From the NCBI RefSeq assembly GCF_026421305.1, contig NZ_JAPJBQ010000002.1, forward strand, positions 620,001 to 684,000: a stretch of DNA of 64,000 bases, written 5' to 3'. This stretch comes from Dyella silvae (lineage in GTDB: Bacteria; Pseudomonadota; Gammaproteobacteria; Xanthomonadales; Rhodanobacteraceae). Under the pieces are notes generated by a model. The model saw nothing but the letters and a program-made list of their open reading frames with translations. It was not told where the DNA came from and searched no databases. The position numbers and the translations under genes were made by a program. Every line of letters starts with the position of its first letter. Within the stretch, counting starts at the first letter, position 1. Below, piece by piece: positions 1 through 7,469 of this stretch.

Positions 1-197
1 AGCCGTTGCAGCACATCGGCACCATCCAGGTTGGGCAGGCCGAGGTCGAGAATGAGCAGGTCGTACGGCGTGTCGCGCAGCGCAGCGTCGGCTTTGGCGC
101 CGTCGGTCACGCAATCCACGGCGTGGCCGCCCTGGCGCAGCGATGCGCTGACACCAGCGGCGATGGAGGGGTCATCCTCGGCAATCAAAATGCGCAT
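1..197 (-). CDS. Response regulator, N-terminal receiver domain (partial)
   Basis: The reverse strand from an ATG at 195-197 reads MRILIAEDDPSIAAGVSASL and continues open to the window edge, so only about 65 N-terminal residues are visible. This is a CheY-like receiver domain. The acidic pocket is E7-D8-D9, and the phospho-acceptor is D51 in the strand LLILDLGLPNLDG. The start resembles OmpR/PhoP-type two-component regulators, whose C-terminus binds DNA, but the output domain lies outside the window, so the subfamily is inference. It is divergent from the PepSY operon. The intergenic space holds a Fur-box-like sequence that could affect either side. Confidence 0.85.
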   Translation of the reverse strand, partial: MRILIAEDDPSIAAGVSASLRQGGHAVDCVTDGAKADAALRDTPYDLLILDLGLPNLDGADVLQR

Positions 198-254
198 ATC
201 AAGTTCCAGTAGAGCGTGGCCGTCGTCAGGGAGGCGATGAGTCGAGCCTGGTTC

Positions 255-275
255 AATTGCGACTAATTCTCATTT
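255..275. promoter_or_regulatory. Fur-box-like operator
   Basis: An imperfect palindrome made of AATTGCGACT and AATTCTCATTT. It closely matches the proteobacterial Fur site pattern AAATGCGAAT-N-ATTCGCATTT, agreeing at about 18 of 20 informative positions. It sits about 150 bp before the PepSY gene and about 60 bp before the divergent response regulator. Fur with Fe(II) would repress from here. The match was made by eye. Confidence 0.65.
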
Positions 276-422
276 GTGGCAGGATCTTGGCTCGACGTCA
301 GTTCGGAGCCGCCCAAGCCGGCAGCTTAGCGCCCTGATACGGCATTGAGACAGTTTGCGCGCCACTCGGTTGCATGGCCCGCGACGCAGCATCGTACGGA
401 CAGGATGGTCAAGAAAACGGGC

Positions 423-1067
423 ATGGAACCGACGGCGCGAACGCACAACAGCACCAGGGGAGCGAGCCGGGCGTTCTGGCTGAAGCAACTCCATCAATGG
501 CATTGGATCAGCTCAGCGTTGTGTCTGGTCGGCATGCTGTTGTTCGCAGTCACTGGCTTCACGCTCAATCACGCCGGTCAAATCGAAGCCAAAGCGCAAA
601 CGGCGCACCACAGTGCAGAGTTGCCTGCGCTGCTGCTAAAAATGGTTGCGGGCGAGGACGAGCGCAAGGGGGTGGCGATACCCGCCGCCGTGGCCGACTG
701 GATCGCTGCCGAGATGCATGTGGACGTGGCCGGCCGCGCGGCGGAGTGGTCATCCGATGACGTCTATATCTCGATGCCGATGCCGGGCGGCGATGCCTGG
801 CTCAGCATCGAGCGCGAAACCGGCAAGGTGGAAACGGAGCGAAGCACGCGCGGCGTGATCGCCTATCTCAACGATCTGCACAAGGGACGCCACGCGGGGC
901 CGGCCTGGGGCTGGTTCATTGATGTGTTTGCGCTGGCCTGCGTGATCTTTTCCATCACCGGCTTATTGCTTTTGAAAATGCATGCCGCACAGCGCGGTGC
1001 CACCTGGCCTTTGGTGGCCTTCGGTCTGGTACTGCCGCTGGTGCTGGCGTTGATCTTTATCCATTAA
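423..1067 (+). CDS. PepSY-associated transmembrane protein
   Basis: Small inner-membrane protein of about 214 residues. It has an N-terminal helix just after a His-rich stretch (LKQLHQWHW), a periplasmic PepSY-like section containing GDAWLSIERETGK and LNDLHKGRH, and two C-terminal helices. PepSY membrane proteins carry electrons across the inner membrane, probably with heme held by conserved His, and several take part in reductive iron release from siderophores. It is the first gene of the Fur-box operon, followed by DUF2271, DUF4198, ApbE and a flavin reductase. The likely job is to pass electrons from the cytoplasmic reductase to a periplasmic flavoprotein. The start is uncertain: an in-frame ATG at 405 is possible and neither has a strong ribosome site. 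Confidence 0.75.
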   Translation: MEPTARTHNSTRGASRAFWLKQLHQWHWISSALCLVGMLLFAVTGFTLNHAGQIEAKAQTAHHSAELPALLLKMVAGEDERKGVAIPAAVADWIAAEMHVDVAGRAAEWSSDDVYISMPMPGGDAWLSIERETGKVETERSTRGVIAYLNDLHKGRHAGPAWGWFIDVFALACVIFSITGLLLLKMHAAQRGATWPLVAFGLVLPLVLALIFIH

Positions 1068-1071
1068 GCGA

Positions 1072-1150
1072 AGCGTGAGTGAAGAAGAGTGAGAAACGAG
1101 AGAAAGCGCGAACTCTCACTTCTCACTCTTCTTCACTCACTTCTCGCTCT
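1072..1150. repeat. GTGAGAA-type intergenic inverted repeat, copy 1
   Basis: A 21-bp perfect inverted repeat (1075-1095 with 1120-1140, arm starting GTGAGTGAAGAAG) in the gap between the PepSY and DUF2271 genes. The wider left arm ends AGAAACGAGAG and the right arm ends CACTTCTCGCT. The same GTGAGAA / AAACGAGAG / CTCTCACTTCTCAC words recur at 40521-40565 and 53774-53853, so this is a dispersed non-coding repeat. Lying inside an operon, the hairpin could lower downstream expression or stabilise the mRNA end. Confidence 0.8.
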
Positions 1151-1162
1151 AACGAGGTAACC

Positions 1163-1678
1163 ATGCGGCGTCTGACCCTTACGCTTCCCGCCGTGCTGTT
1201 GGCGGCTCCCGTTGCGGCGGCTGATCTCCATGTCACCGTGCAGATTCCACAACTCAACGTGGCCGAGTATCACCGGCCTTACACGGCGGTGTGGGTCGAG
1301 CGCGAAGACCACAGCGTCGCCGCGCAGCTGGCCGTGTGGTACGCGCAGAAGGAATCCAAAGAAGGCGCCGGTACCAAGTGGCTGCCGGAGTTGCGCCAGT
1401 GGTGGCGCCGCGGCGGCCGCGACTTGCAGATGCCGGTGGATGGCGTGTCGGGCGCGACGCGTCCGGCGGGCGAGCAGTCGTTGAGCTATCACGAAGGCAA
1501 GGCGCCGCTGGGACAGTTGCCTGCGGGCAAGTACGAGCTGGTGGTGGAGGCCGCGCGCGAAGTCGGTGGCCGCGAAGTGGTGCGCGTGCCGTTCAACTGG
1601 CCGGCGTCAGCACCACAGCAGCTGACCGCCCAAGGCAGCAGTGAACTCGGCACCGTCAAAGTCGATCTCGCCCCGTGA
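1163..1678 (+). CDS. Periplasmic DUF2271 protein with ApbE flavinylation motif
   Basis: 171-residue exported protein. Residues 1-20 form a signal peptide (MRRLTLTLPAVLLAAPVAAA) and the rest is a DUF2271 domain. Residues 93-99 read DGVSGAT, which fits the D-x-x-[ST]-G-A-[TS] motif where ApbE attaches FMN through a phosphoester to the last Thr/Ser (here T99). An apbE gene lies two genes downstream, so a covalently flavinylated periplasmic electron carrier is a strong inference. The chosen ATG follows GAGGTAACC. It probably receives electrons from the PepSY protein and passes them to Fe(III) chelates or another periplasmic acceptor. No flavin has been shown for this protein. Confidence 0.82.
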   Translation: MRRLTLTLPAVLLAAPVAAADLHVTVQIPQLNVAEYHRPYTAVWVEREDHSVAAQLAVWYAQKESKEGAGTKWLPELRQWWRRGGRDLQMPVDGVSGATRPAGEQSLSYHEGKAPLGQLPAGKYELVVEAAREVGGREVVRVPFNWPASAPQQLTAQGSSELGTVKVDLAP

Positions 1679-1695
1679 CCAGAGAGAACAACCCC

Positions 1696-2508
1696 ATGAT
1701 GAAGCAGACCTTGAAGTGGAGCGTGTGGGCCTTGGCGATGGCGCTGCCCCTGGCTGCGCAAGCGCACAAGATGTGGCTGGTGCCGTCGGCAACCAATGTT
1801 TCCGGTGCTGACCCGTGGGTGACGGTGGATGCGGCGGTCTCCAACGATCTGTTCTATCCCGATCACATGCCGGTGGCGCTGGATCGAGTCGCCATCACCG
1901 CGCCGGACGGACAGACGGTCAAGGCGGAGAACGCGCTCACCGGGCAATACCGCAGCGTGTTCGACGTGCATCTCACGCAGCAAGGTACCTACAAAGTTGC
2001 TGCAGTGAACGGTGGTCTGTTCGCCAGCTACGAGCAGGATGGCCAGAAAAAGCGCTGGCGCGGCGAGCCGGCAGATCTTGCCAAGAACATTCCCGCGGGT
2101 GCGAAGAACGTGGATGTATCCGAGTCGATCAGCCGCGTCGAAACCTTTGTCACCAACGGCAAGCCTAACGACGCGGCACTCAAGCCCAGCGGCAAGGGAC
2201 TTGAGCTGGTGCCCGTCACGTCGTTCACCGATCTGGTCACGGGTGAGGCCGGCACGTTCCAGCTACTGCTCGATGGCAAGCCGGTCAGCGGCATCAAGGT
2301 AACGGCCATCGCCGGCGAAACGCGTTATCGCAACGCGCAGGACGAAGTTGACGTCACCACTGACAAGGACGGCAAGTTCACTTTCAACTGGCCGCATGCC
2401 GGCATGTACTGGATCAACGCCAGCACACAGGACAGCAAGTCCAGCATCAAGCAGGCGAAGGTGCGCCGGCTGTCGTATTCAGCCACGTTGGAAGTGCTGC
2501 CGCAGTAA
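1696..2508 (+). CDS. Periplasmic DUF4198 protein
   Basis: About 270 residues with a clear Sec signal peptide ending AQA, so the predicted mature protein starts HKMWLVPS. An AH-x-x-WL-x-P start is typical of DUF4198. The C-terminal part (about residue 190 on) looks like a carboxypeptidase-regulatory or CNA-B type beta-sandwich (LLLDGKPVSGIKV, TTDKDGKFTFNWPHAGMYWI). The family is often found beside metal-uptake and TonB systems and may bind metal or ligand, but its biochemistry is not established. The exposed N-terminal His could be a metal ligand. It lies 17 bp after the DUF2271 gene, so it is the third gene of the operon. Confidence 0.78.
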   Translation: MMKQTLKWSVWALAMALPLAAQAHKMWLVPSATNVSGADPWVTVDAAVSNDLFYPDHMPVALDRVAITAPDGQTVKAENALTGQYRSVFDVHLTQQGTYKVAAVNGGLFASYEQDGQKKRWRGEPADLAKNIPAGAKNVDVSESISRVETFVTNGKPNDAALKPSGKGLELVPVTSFTDLVTGEAGTFQLLLDGKPVSGIKVTAIAGETRYRNAQDEVDVTTDKDGKFTFNWPHAGMYWINASTQDSKSSIKQAKVRRLSYSATLEVLPQ

Positions 2509-2542
2509 TGCGATGGCCGCACCGTTCTAAGGAGCCGCACCG

Positions 2543-3514
2543 TTGAAGGACCTCATCGTGCAGTCCGCGCAAGGCCACACCATGGGCACGACCTGGTCGG
2601 TGCGCGCGGTGCTGCCGGTTGAACTGACGCTGCGCTCCTGGCAGGGCGGTATCCAGGGGGCTGTCGATCTGGTCGATGATCAGATGAGTACCTACAAGTC
2701 TGCATCGGCGTTGTCGCGCTTCAATCGTTCGCCGGCCGGCACATGGCATGTACTTCCTCCGGAATGCTTCGAGGTGGTGAAGTATGCGCTGCACGTGGCA
2801 TGCGACAGTGATGGTGCGTACGACCCCACGCTAGGGCCGCTGGTGAACCTGTGGGGTTTCGGCCCTGACGCGGCTTGCAGTGAGCCTCCCTCCGATGCCG
2901 TGATCGACGCTGCGCGCGAGCGTATCGGCTGGTGGAAGCTCAAGTTGGATGAGCTCACACACAGCGCGTTCCAGCCCGGCGGCGTCTATCTCGACCTTTC
3001 TTCGGTTGCCAAAGGGTATGCCGTCGATCTCGTTGGCCGCTATCTGGATAGCCTTGGTGTAGAAGCGTGGCTGGTGGAAGTAGGTGGCGAGCTCAAGGGC
3101 AAGGGCATGAAGCCCGACGGCACACCATGGCGCATCGGCATTGAACGCCCTGGCGCAGCGGTTGGCGCAGTGGCGTACATGGATCAGCTCAGTCAGGTGC
3201 TGACGCTCAGCGGTCGCGCCATCGCCACGTCGGGCGACTATCGCCGCCAGTTCGAAAATGACGGAACACGTTACTCACATCACATCGATCCCCGCACGGG
3301 GCGGCCGGTGCCGCACGCGGTGGCTTCAGTGAGCATCCTCGCCAGTGAAGCGATACAGGCGGACCCGATGGGCACGCTGATGACGGTGCTGGGTCCGGAG
3401 CAAGGTATGGCTTACGCACGCGAACGTGGGCTCGCCGTGATGTTCATCCTGCGTGGCGCAAGCGGCCTGGAAGAGCGTCTGTCACCTGCCTTCGAAGCGG
3501 CATTGATGTCGTGA
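2543..3514 (+). CDS. apbE: FAD:protein FMN transferase (ApbE family)
   Basis: 323 residues, the usual length. ApbE cleaves FAD and attaches FMN to Thr/Ser in D-x-x-[ST]-G-A-[TS] motifs. Visible signatures are GHTMGTTWSV near the N-terminus, DLSSVAKGYAVD (the conserved S-x-A-K-G-Y), YSHHIDPRTGRPV, and AIQADPMGTLMTVLG carrying the metal-binding Asp. The start is a TTG with AAGGAG 8 bp upstream. An in-frame stop at 2528-2530 rules out a longer N-terminus. There is therefore no signal peptide or lipobox, whereas most bacterial ApbE proteins are exported. Its likely target is the DUF2271 protein of the same operon. The last bases overlap the next gene by GTGA. Confidence 0.9.
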   Translation: MKDLIVQSAQGHTMGTTWSVRAVLPVELTLRSWQGGIQGAVDLVDDQMSTYKSASALSRFNRSPAGTWHVLPPECFEVVKYALHVACDSDGAYDPTLGPLVNLWGFGPDAACSEPPSDAVIDAARERIGWWKLKLDELTHSAFQPGGVYLDLSSVAKGYAVDLVGRYLDSLGVEAWLVEVGGELKGKGMKPDGTPWRIGIERPGAAVGAVAYMDQLSQVLTLSGRAIATSGDYRRQFENDGTRYSHHIDPRTGRPVPHAVASVSILASEAIQADPMGTLMTVLGPEQGMAYARERGLAVMFILRGASGLEERLSPAFEAALMS

Positions 3515-5151
3515 ACGCATCGGCATCGACGGAGCGCAAACAACCTGCGTGGGGCAACGTTGCACTGTGCGCGTTGCTCGCCGCGTTGGTTGGCGCGTTG
3601 CTGATATGGCACCTGCGTGAGGACGCGTGGCAGTTGCCGGATGCGTCGCGCTGGCTCGCCGCAACAGCGGTGTTGCTGGTGTGGGTCGGGTTCACGGCAT
3701 GGCTGGGCTGGCGCCGTCGCGCGATAGAGCAAGCAGCTTCGTCCTTGTCGAATTCTGTCGCAGGTGGCGACGCTGTTCTCGTGCTGTTCGCCAGCCAGAC
3801 CGGCACGGCAGAGCAGGTGGCTTGGCAGACCACGCAGAGCCTGCAACAGGCGGGGATGCCGGCGCAGTTGATCGGGCTGGGTGATGTTGGTGCAGACATG
3901 CTGGCGGCAGCGTCGCGCGTGTTGTTTGTGGTGAGCACCACGGGCGACGGCGATGCGCCAGACAGTGCGGCGCGTTTCATCACGCAATGCATGCGCACGC
4001 CGCTGGATCTCTCGCATCTGCGCTACGGATTGCTGGCGCTGGGCGATCGGGACTACGACGATTTCTGCGGTTTCGGCCGCCAGTTGCTGCAATGGCTGCA
4101 ACATAGTCGAGCCACCACGCTGTTCGATCCAGTAGAAGTCGACAATGGCGATCCCGCCGCACTACGCCATTGGCAGCATCATCTGGCGTTGCTTTCCGGC
4201 GCCACCGAATTGCCTGATTGGCAGCGGCCGGATTACCAGCGCTGGCAGTTGATCGAACGGACGCTGTTGAATCCTGGCAGCCAGGGCGGCGCCTGCTTTC
4301 ATATCGCCCTGCGTCCTTTGGACGGTGCGCTTGCCTGGCAAGCTGGCGATCTGGTGGAGATCGGCCCGCGGCACGCGGCTGCTGACGTGGAGCGCTGGCT
4401 GGCCCAACCACCCTTCGACGGCAGCACCTGGTTGACGCATGAAGGACGCCGGGCCAGCCTGCGTGAATGGCTGATGGAAAGTCACCTGCCTGCCTATGAT
4501 GATGTGCGTGGATGTACCCCGGCACAGGTCGTCGCAGCTTTACAGGCGTTGCCGCATCGCGAGTATTCCATCGCATCGCTGCCATCCGATGGTGCGTTGC
4601 ATCTGCTGGTGCGCTGCATGCAGCGTGATGACGGCACGCCTGGCATCGGTTCGGGCTGGCTGACGCAACATGCCGAGCTTGGTGGTGACATCGCGTTGCG
4701 TATCCGACCCAACCGGGCGTTCCATGCGCCAGCTGACGATCGTCCGCTGATCCTCATCGGCAACGGCACCGGACTCGCCGGTCTTCGCGCTCTGCTGAAG
4801 TCGCGCATCGAAGCGGGCTATGGGCGTAACTGGCTCATGTTCGGCGAGCGCCAACTTGCACACGACTTCTTTCACGGCGACGAGATCATGCGCTGGCGGG
4901 AAGAGGGCAAGCTGGCGCGGCTCGATCTCGTCTGGTCCCGCGAAGGCGGCGCCCGGCTGTACGTGCAGGACCGTTTGCGCGAAGCCGCCGTTGAGCTTCG
5001 CCACTGGGTGGCCGCAGGCGCCGCCATCTACGTCTGCGGCAGCCTCGCCGGCATGGCACCGGGCGTCGACTACGCATTGCGCGAGATGCTCGGCGATGAA
5101 GCGGTAGAGCGGCTCCGCGACGAAGGGCGTTATCGGCGAGACGTGTACTAA
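3511..5151 (+). CDS. Membrane-anchored flavodoxin/FAD/NAD(P)H reductase (sulfite reductase alpha / CPR-like)
   Basis: 546 residues starting at GTG, overlapping apbE by 4 bp. Two hydrophobic helices (about 16-35 and 48-67) anchor it. They are followed by a flavodoxin domain from about residue 87 (VLVLFASQTGTAEQ, VVSTTGDGDAPDSAARF, LALGDRDYDDFCGFG). Next comes an FAD-binding module (REYSIAS) and an NAD(P)H domain (LILIGNGTGLAGLRALLK, IYVCGSLAGMAPGVD). The order matches cytochrome P450 reductase and CysJ. It should take electrons from NAD(P)H in the cytoplasm through FAD and FMN and give them to the PepSY membrane partner. No sulfite reductase hemoprotein gene is nearby, so sulfite reduction is unlikely. 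Confidence 0.88.
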   Translation: MNASASTERKQPAWGNVALCALLAALVGALLIWHLREDAWQLPDASRWLAATAVLLVWVGFTAWLGWRRRAIEQAASSLSNSVAGGDAVLVLFASQTGTAEQVAWQTTQSLQQAGMPAQLIGLGDVGADMLAAASRVLFVVSTTGDGDAPDSAARFITQCMRTPLDLSHLRYGLLALGDRDYDDFCGFGRQLLQWLQHSRATTLFDPVEVDNGDPAALRHWQHHLALLSGATELPDWQRPDYQRWQLIERTLLNPGSQGGACFHIALRPLDGALAWQAGDLVEIGPRHAAADVERWLAQPPFDGSTWLTHEGRRASLREWLMESHLPAYDDVRGCTPAQVVAALQALPHREYSIASLPSDGALHLLVRCMQRDDGTPGIGSGWLTQHAELGGDIALRIRPNRAFHAPADDRPLILIGNGTGLAGLRALLKSRIEAGYGRNWLMFGERQLAHDFFHGDEIMRWREEGKLARLDLVWSREGGARLYVQDRLREAAVELRHWVAAGAAIYVCGSLAGMAPGVDYALREMLGDEAVERLRDEGRYRRDVY

Positions 5152-5182
5152 GTCCCTGCTGCGCAGACTCCAGCGCAGGGAC
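5152..5182 (+). terminator. Hairpin at the end of the flavin operon
   Basis: An 8-bp perfect stem, GTCCCTGC (5152-5159) with GCAGGGAC (5175-5182), directly after the reductase stop codon. There is no clear T-run, so termination may be weak or the hairpin may only protect the mRNA end. Confidence 0.4.
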
Positions 5183-5261
5183 ATGTCACCCATGACCTTT
5201 GGCCTATAGGAGCTCTGCGTATCGATGCCCCACGCTGCGCGTTCCTTCGGGGGAGGGGTAT

Positions 5262-7469
5262 ATGGGGAAACAGTGGGGGAGCGGGCTCGCCCGTGGGGTG
5301 GCGCTGACCTGGTGCCTGGTGTTGCCGTGGATGGCCTGCGCTCAGGATGTGCCTGCGCCTGCCGCGACGGCGGCCGTCGTGCCGGCAGTGATTCCGTTGG
5401 CCAAAGCACACGCTTCCGCGCCGCGCGAGCCGAGTTCGCCTCAGGCCTGGGGCGGTGCGCGCACCGGCAACGAGCCGACGCTTTCGGATCGCGTGGCGAG
5501 CTATCGCATCGATGCCGAGCTGGACGCTGTCAGGCATAGCGTCAAGGGCAGCGAGCAGCTCACCTGGCGCAATCGCAGCGATCAGCCGGTGGGCCGCATC
5601 TACCTTCACCTGTATCTCAATGCGTTCCAGAACGAAGGCAGCACGTTCTTCACCGAGCGCAGCGTGCTTGGCCCGCCGCGCGGTGCCGTTGCTGCGCCGA
5701 AGAAAGGCGAGTGGGGCTGGATTGATCTGAAGAGCATTGCGCAGGGCAACGCTGCATTGAAGTGGGGCTTTGTGCATCCGGACGACGGTCCGGCGACGGA
5801 TCAGACCGTGGCGTATGTCGATCTCGCCGAGCCCGTGCCGGCCGGTGGCACGCTCAAGCTGGATATCGACTTCACCAGTCAATTGCCGCGCGTATTTGCG
5901 CGCACTGGCTGGTGGGGCGACTTCAACCTGGTGGCTCAATGGTTCCCCAAGATCGGCGTGCTCGAACTGCCGGGTGAGCGCGGTGCGGCGCACGTACAGT
6001 GGAACGTGCACGAGTTCCACTACAACAGCGAGTTCTACGCGGACTTCGGCAGCTACGACGTGCGCCTGACGGTGCCTTCGGATTACACCGTGGGTGCCGT
6101 AGGCGCGCAGCAGGACGAGCCGGAAGAGGCAGGCGGCAAGACCACCTATCACTTCGTGCAGGACGATGTGCACGATTTCGCCTGGGTCGCCGCCAAGGAC
6201 TACGAAACGCTGAATGGCAACTGGCAGGGGCCCGGTAGCCCTCGTGTGGCGGTGCGAGTTGTTTACCCGCCCGAATACGAAGCCAGTGCCCAGCCCGTGC
6301 TCAAGGCAACGCTGGACTCGCTGAGCTATTTCTCCAACACGCTGGGGCCGTATCCCTATCGCACGGTGACCGCGGTGATACCGCCGTTCAACGCGGACGA
6401 TGCAGGCGGCATGGAGTACCCGACGTTCTTCACTGCGGAGGGCTACTCGAAAATCGACGAAGACACCATGGATCAATGGGAGATCGATTTCGTCACCATC
6501 CACGAATTCGGTCACGGCTACTTCTATGGGTTGCTGGCCTCGAACGAGTTCGAGGAGCCGATGCTCGATGAGGGCATCAACGAGTACTGGGATGAGCGCA
6601 TGCTGCGCGAACGCAACCAGCGCGTGCTGGTACCCAGTACATGGGCCCGGCGAGCAGGCATCAAGCCGTCGGCGGAGGTGTTTGCGCTCGAGCGTTATTG
6701 GGCGGGGTTGTCGCGACCTTACGATGCGCTGGGCGCAAACAGCTGGGACCGCTATTCCGCTTCCAGTTACGGCACCGTGTATTCGCGCACGGCGACGGCG
6801 ATGCACGATCTGGAAGAGCGCCTCGGCAAGAAGACGATGGAGCGCGCCTTTCGCGAGTACTACCGTCGTTGGCAGTTCCGCCATCCATCGGCGGCGGACC
6901 TGCGGGCAGTGCTGATCGATGTCTCGGGCAATGCACGCGCCGTCAACGACGTCTTCGATCAGTTCGTCTACGGTACGGCGCGCATTGACGATCGCGTCGA
7001 TGCCATCGTCAATCAGGAAGTGCTGCCGCAGGCAGGCAGCTGGGTGAAGCAGGGGGAGCGCAAGGAGCTATCCAGCGACGATCGCGATGAGCAGGTGATC
7101 AAACAGCGTGGCGCCTGGCTGCAATCGCATCCTCACGGCGCGTCGGGTGCCGGGGCGTTTCTGTGGCGGGGCACGGTAAGCGTAGTGCGCGATGGTGCGC
7201 CCGTGCCGCAGCTGTTGCGTGTCACCTTTGCCGATGGAAGTCACGAAGATGTGCGTTGGGACGATGATCGCCGCTGGGCACGATTCGTGTTTACGCGCCC
7301 CACCAAGGTGGTGTCCGCTCAGCTCGACCCTGAGCAAAGCATTCTGCTCGATGCGAACAAGCTCAACGATAGCCGCACCGTGAAGCCGGACCCTTCCGCC
7401 TCGCGGCGCTGGACAGCCGATGCGGCGGCCGTGCTGCAAGCCTTCTATGCCTTTCTGGTGACGCTGTAA
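5262..7469 (+). CDS. M1-family-like metallopeptidase, exported
   Basis: 735 residues. The N-terminus (MGKQWGSGLARGVALTWCLV) is a signal peptide ending near MACAQD. Residues 414-418 are HEFGH and the third zinc ligand is E437, giving the exact HEXXH-X18-E spacing of gluzincin M1 peptidases. GGMEYP upstream corresponds to the GAMEN substrate motif. It should cut peptides from the N-terminus in the periplasm or outside. The start has GGGGAGGGG just upstream; a longer frame to 5199 lacks this. The stop codon shares its last base with the ATG of the following membrane-protein gene, so the two are translationally coupled. Confidence 0.85.
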   Translation: MGKQWGSGLARGVALTWCLVLPWMACAQDVPAPAATAAVVPAVIPLAKAHASAPREPSSPQAWGGARTGNEPTLSDRVASYRIDAELDAVRHSVKGSEQLTWRNRSDQPVGRIYLHLYLNAFQNEGSTFFTERSVLGPPRGAVAAPKKGEWGWIDLKSIAQGNAALKWGFVHPDDGPATDQTVAYVDLAEPVPAGGTLKLDIDFTSQLPRVFARTGWWGDFNLVAQWFPKIGVLELPGERGAAHVQWNVHEFHYNSEFYADFGSYDVRLTVPSDYTVGAVGAQQDEPEEAGGKTTYHFVQDDVHDFAWVAAKDYETLNGNWQGPGSPRVAVRVVYPPEYEASAQPVLKATLDSLSYFSNTLGPYPYRTVTAVIPPFNADDAGGMEYPTFFTAEGYSKIDEDTMDQWEIDFVTIHEFGHGYFYGLLASNEFEEPMLDEGINEYWDERMLRERNQRVLVPSTWARRAGIKPSAEVFALERYWAGLSRPYDALGANSWDRYSASSYGTVYSRTATAMHDLEERLGKKTMERAFREYYRRWQFRHPSAADLRAVLIDVSGNARAVNDVFDQFVYGTARIDDRVDAIVNQEVLPQAGSWVKQGERKELSSDDRDEQVIKQRGAWLQSHPHGASGAGAFLWRGTVSVVRDGAPVPQLLRVTFADGSHEDVRWDDDRRWARFVFTRPTKVVSAQLDPEQSILLDANKLNDSRTVKPDPSASRRWTADAAAVLQAFYAFLVTL

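Noticed and set aside
1157-1162. GTAACC directly before the DUF2271 start
   Set aside because: It is part of the ribosome-site region and has no CGAA 16 bp further.
5148-6884. 578-codon open frame on the - strand opposite the M1-like peptidase
   Set aside because: The sense strand has signal peptide and HEXXH-X18-E; the antisense frame has no motif.
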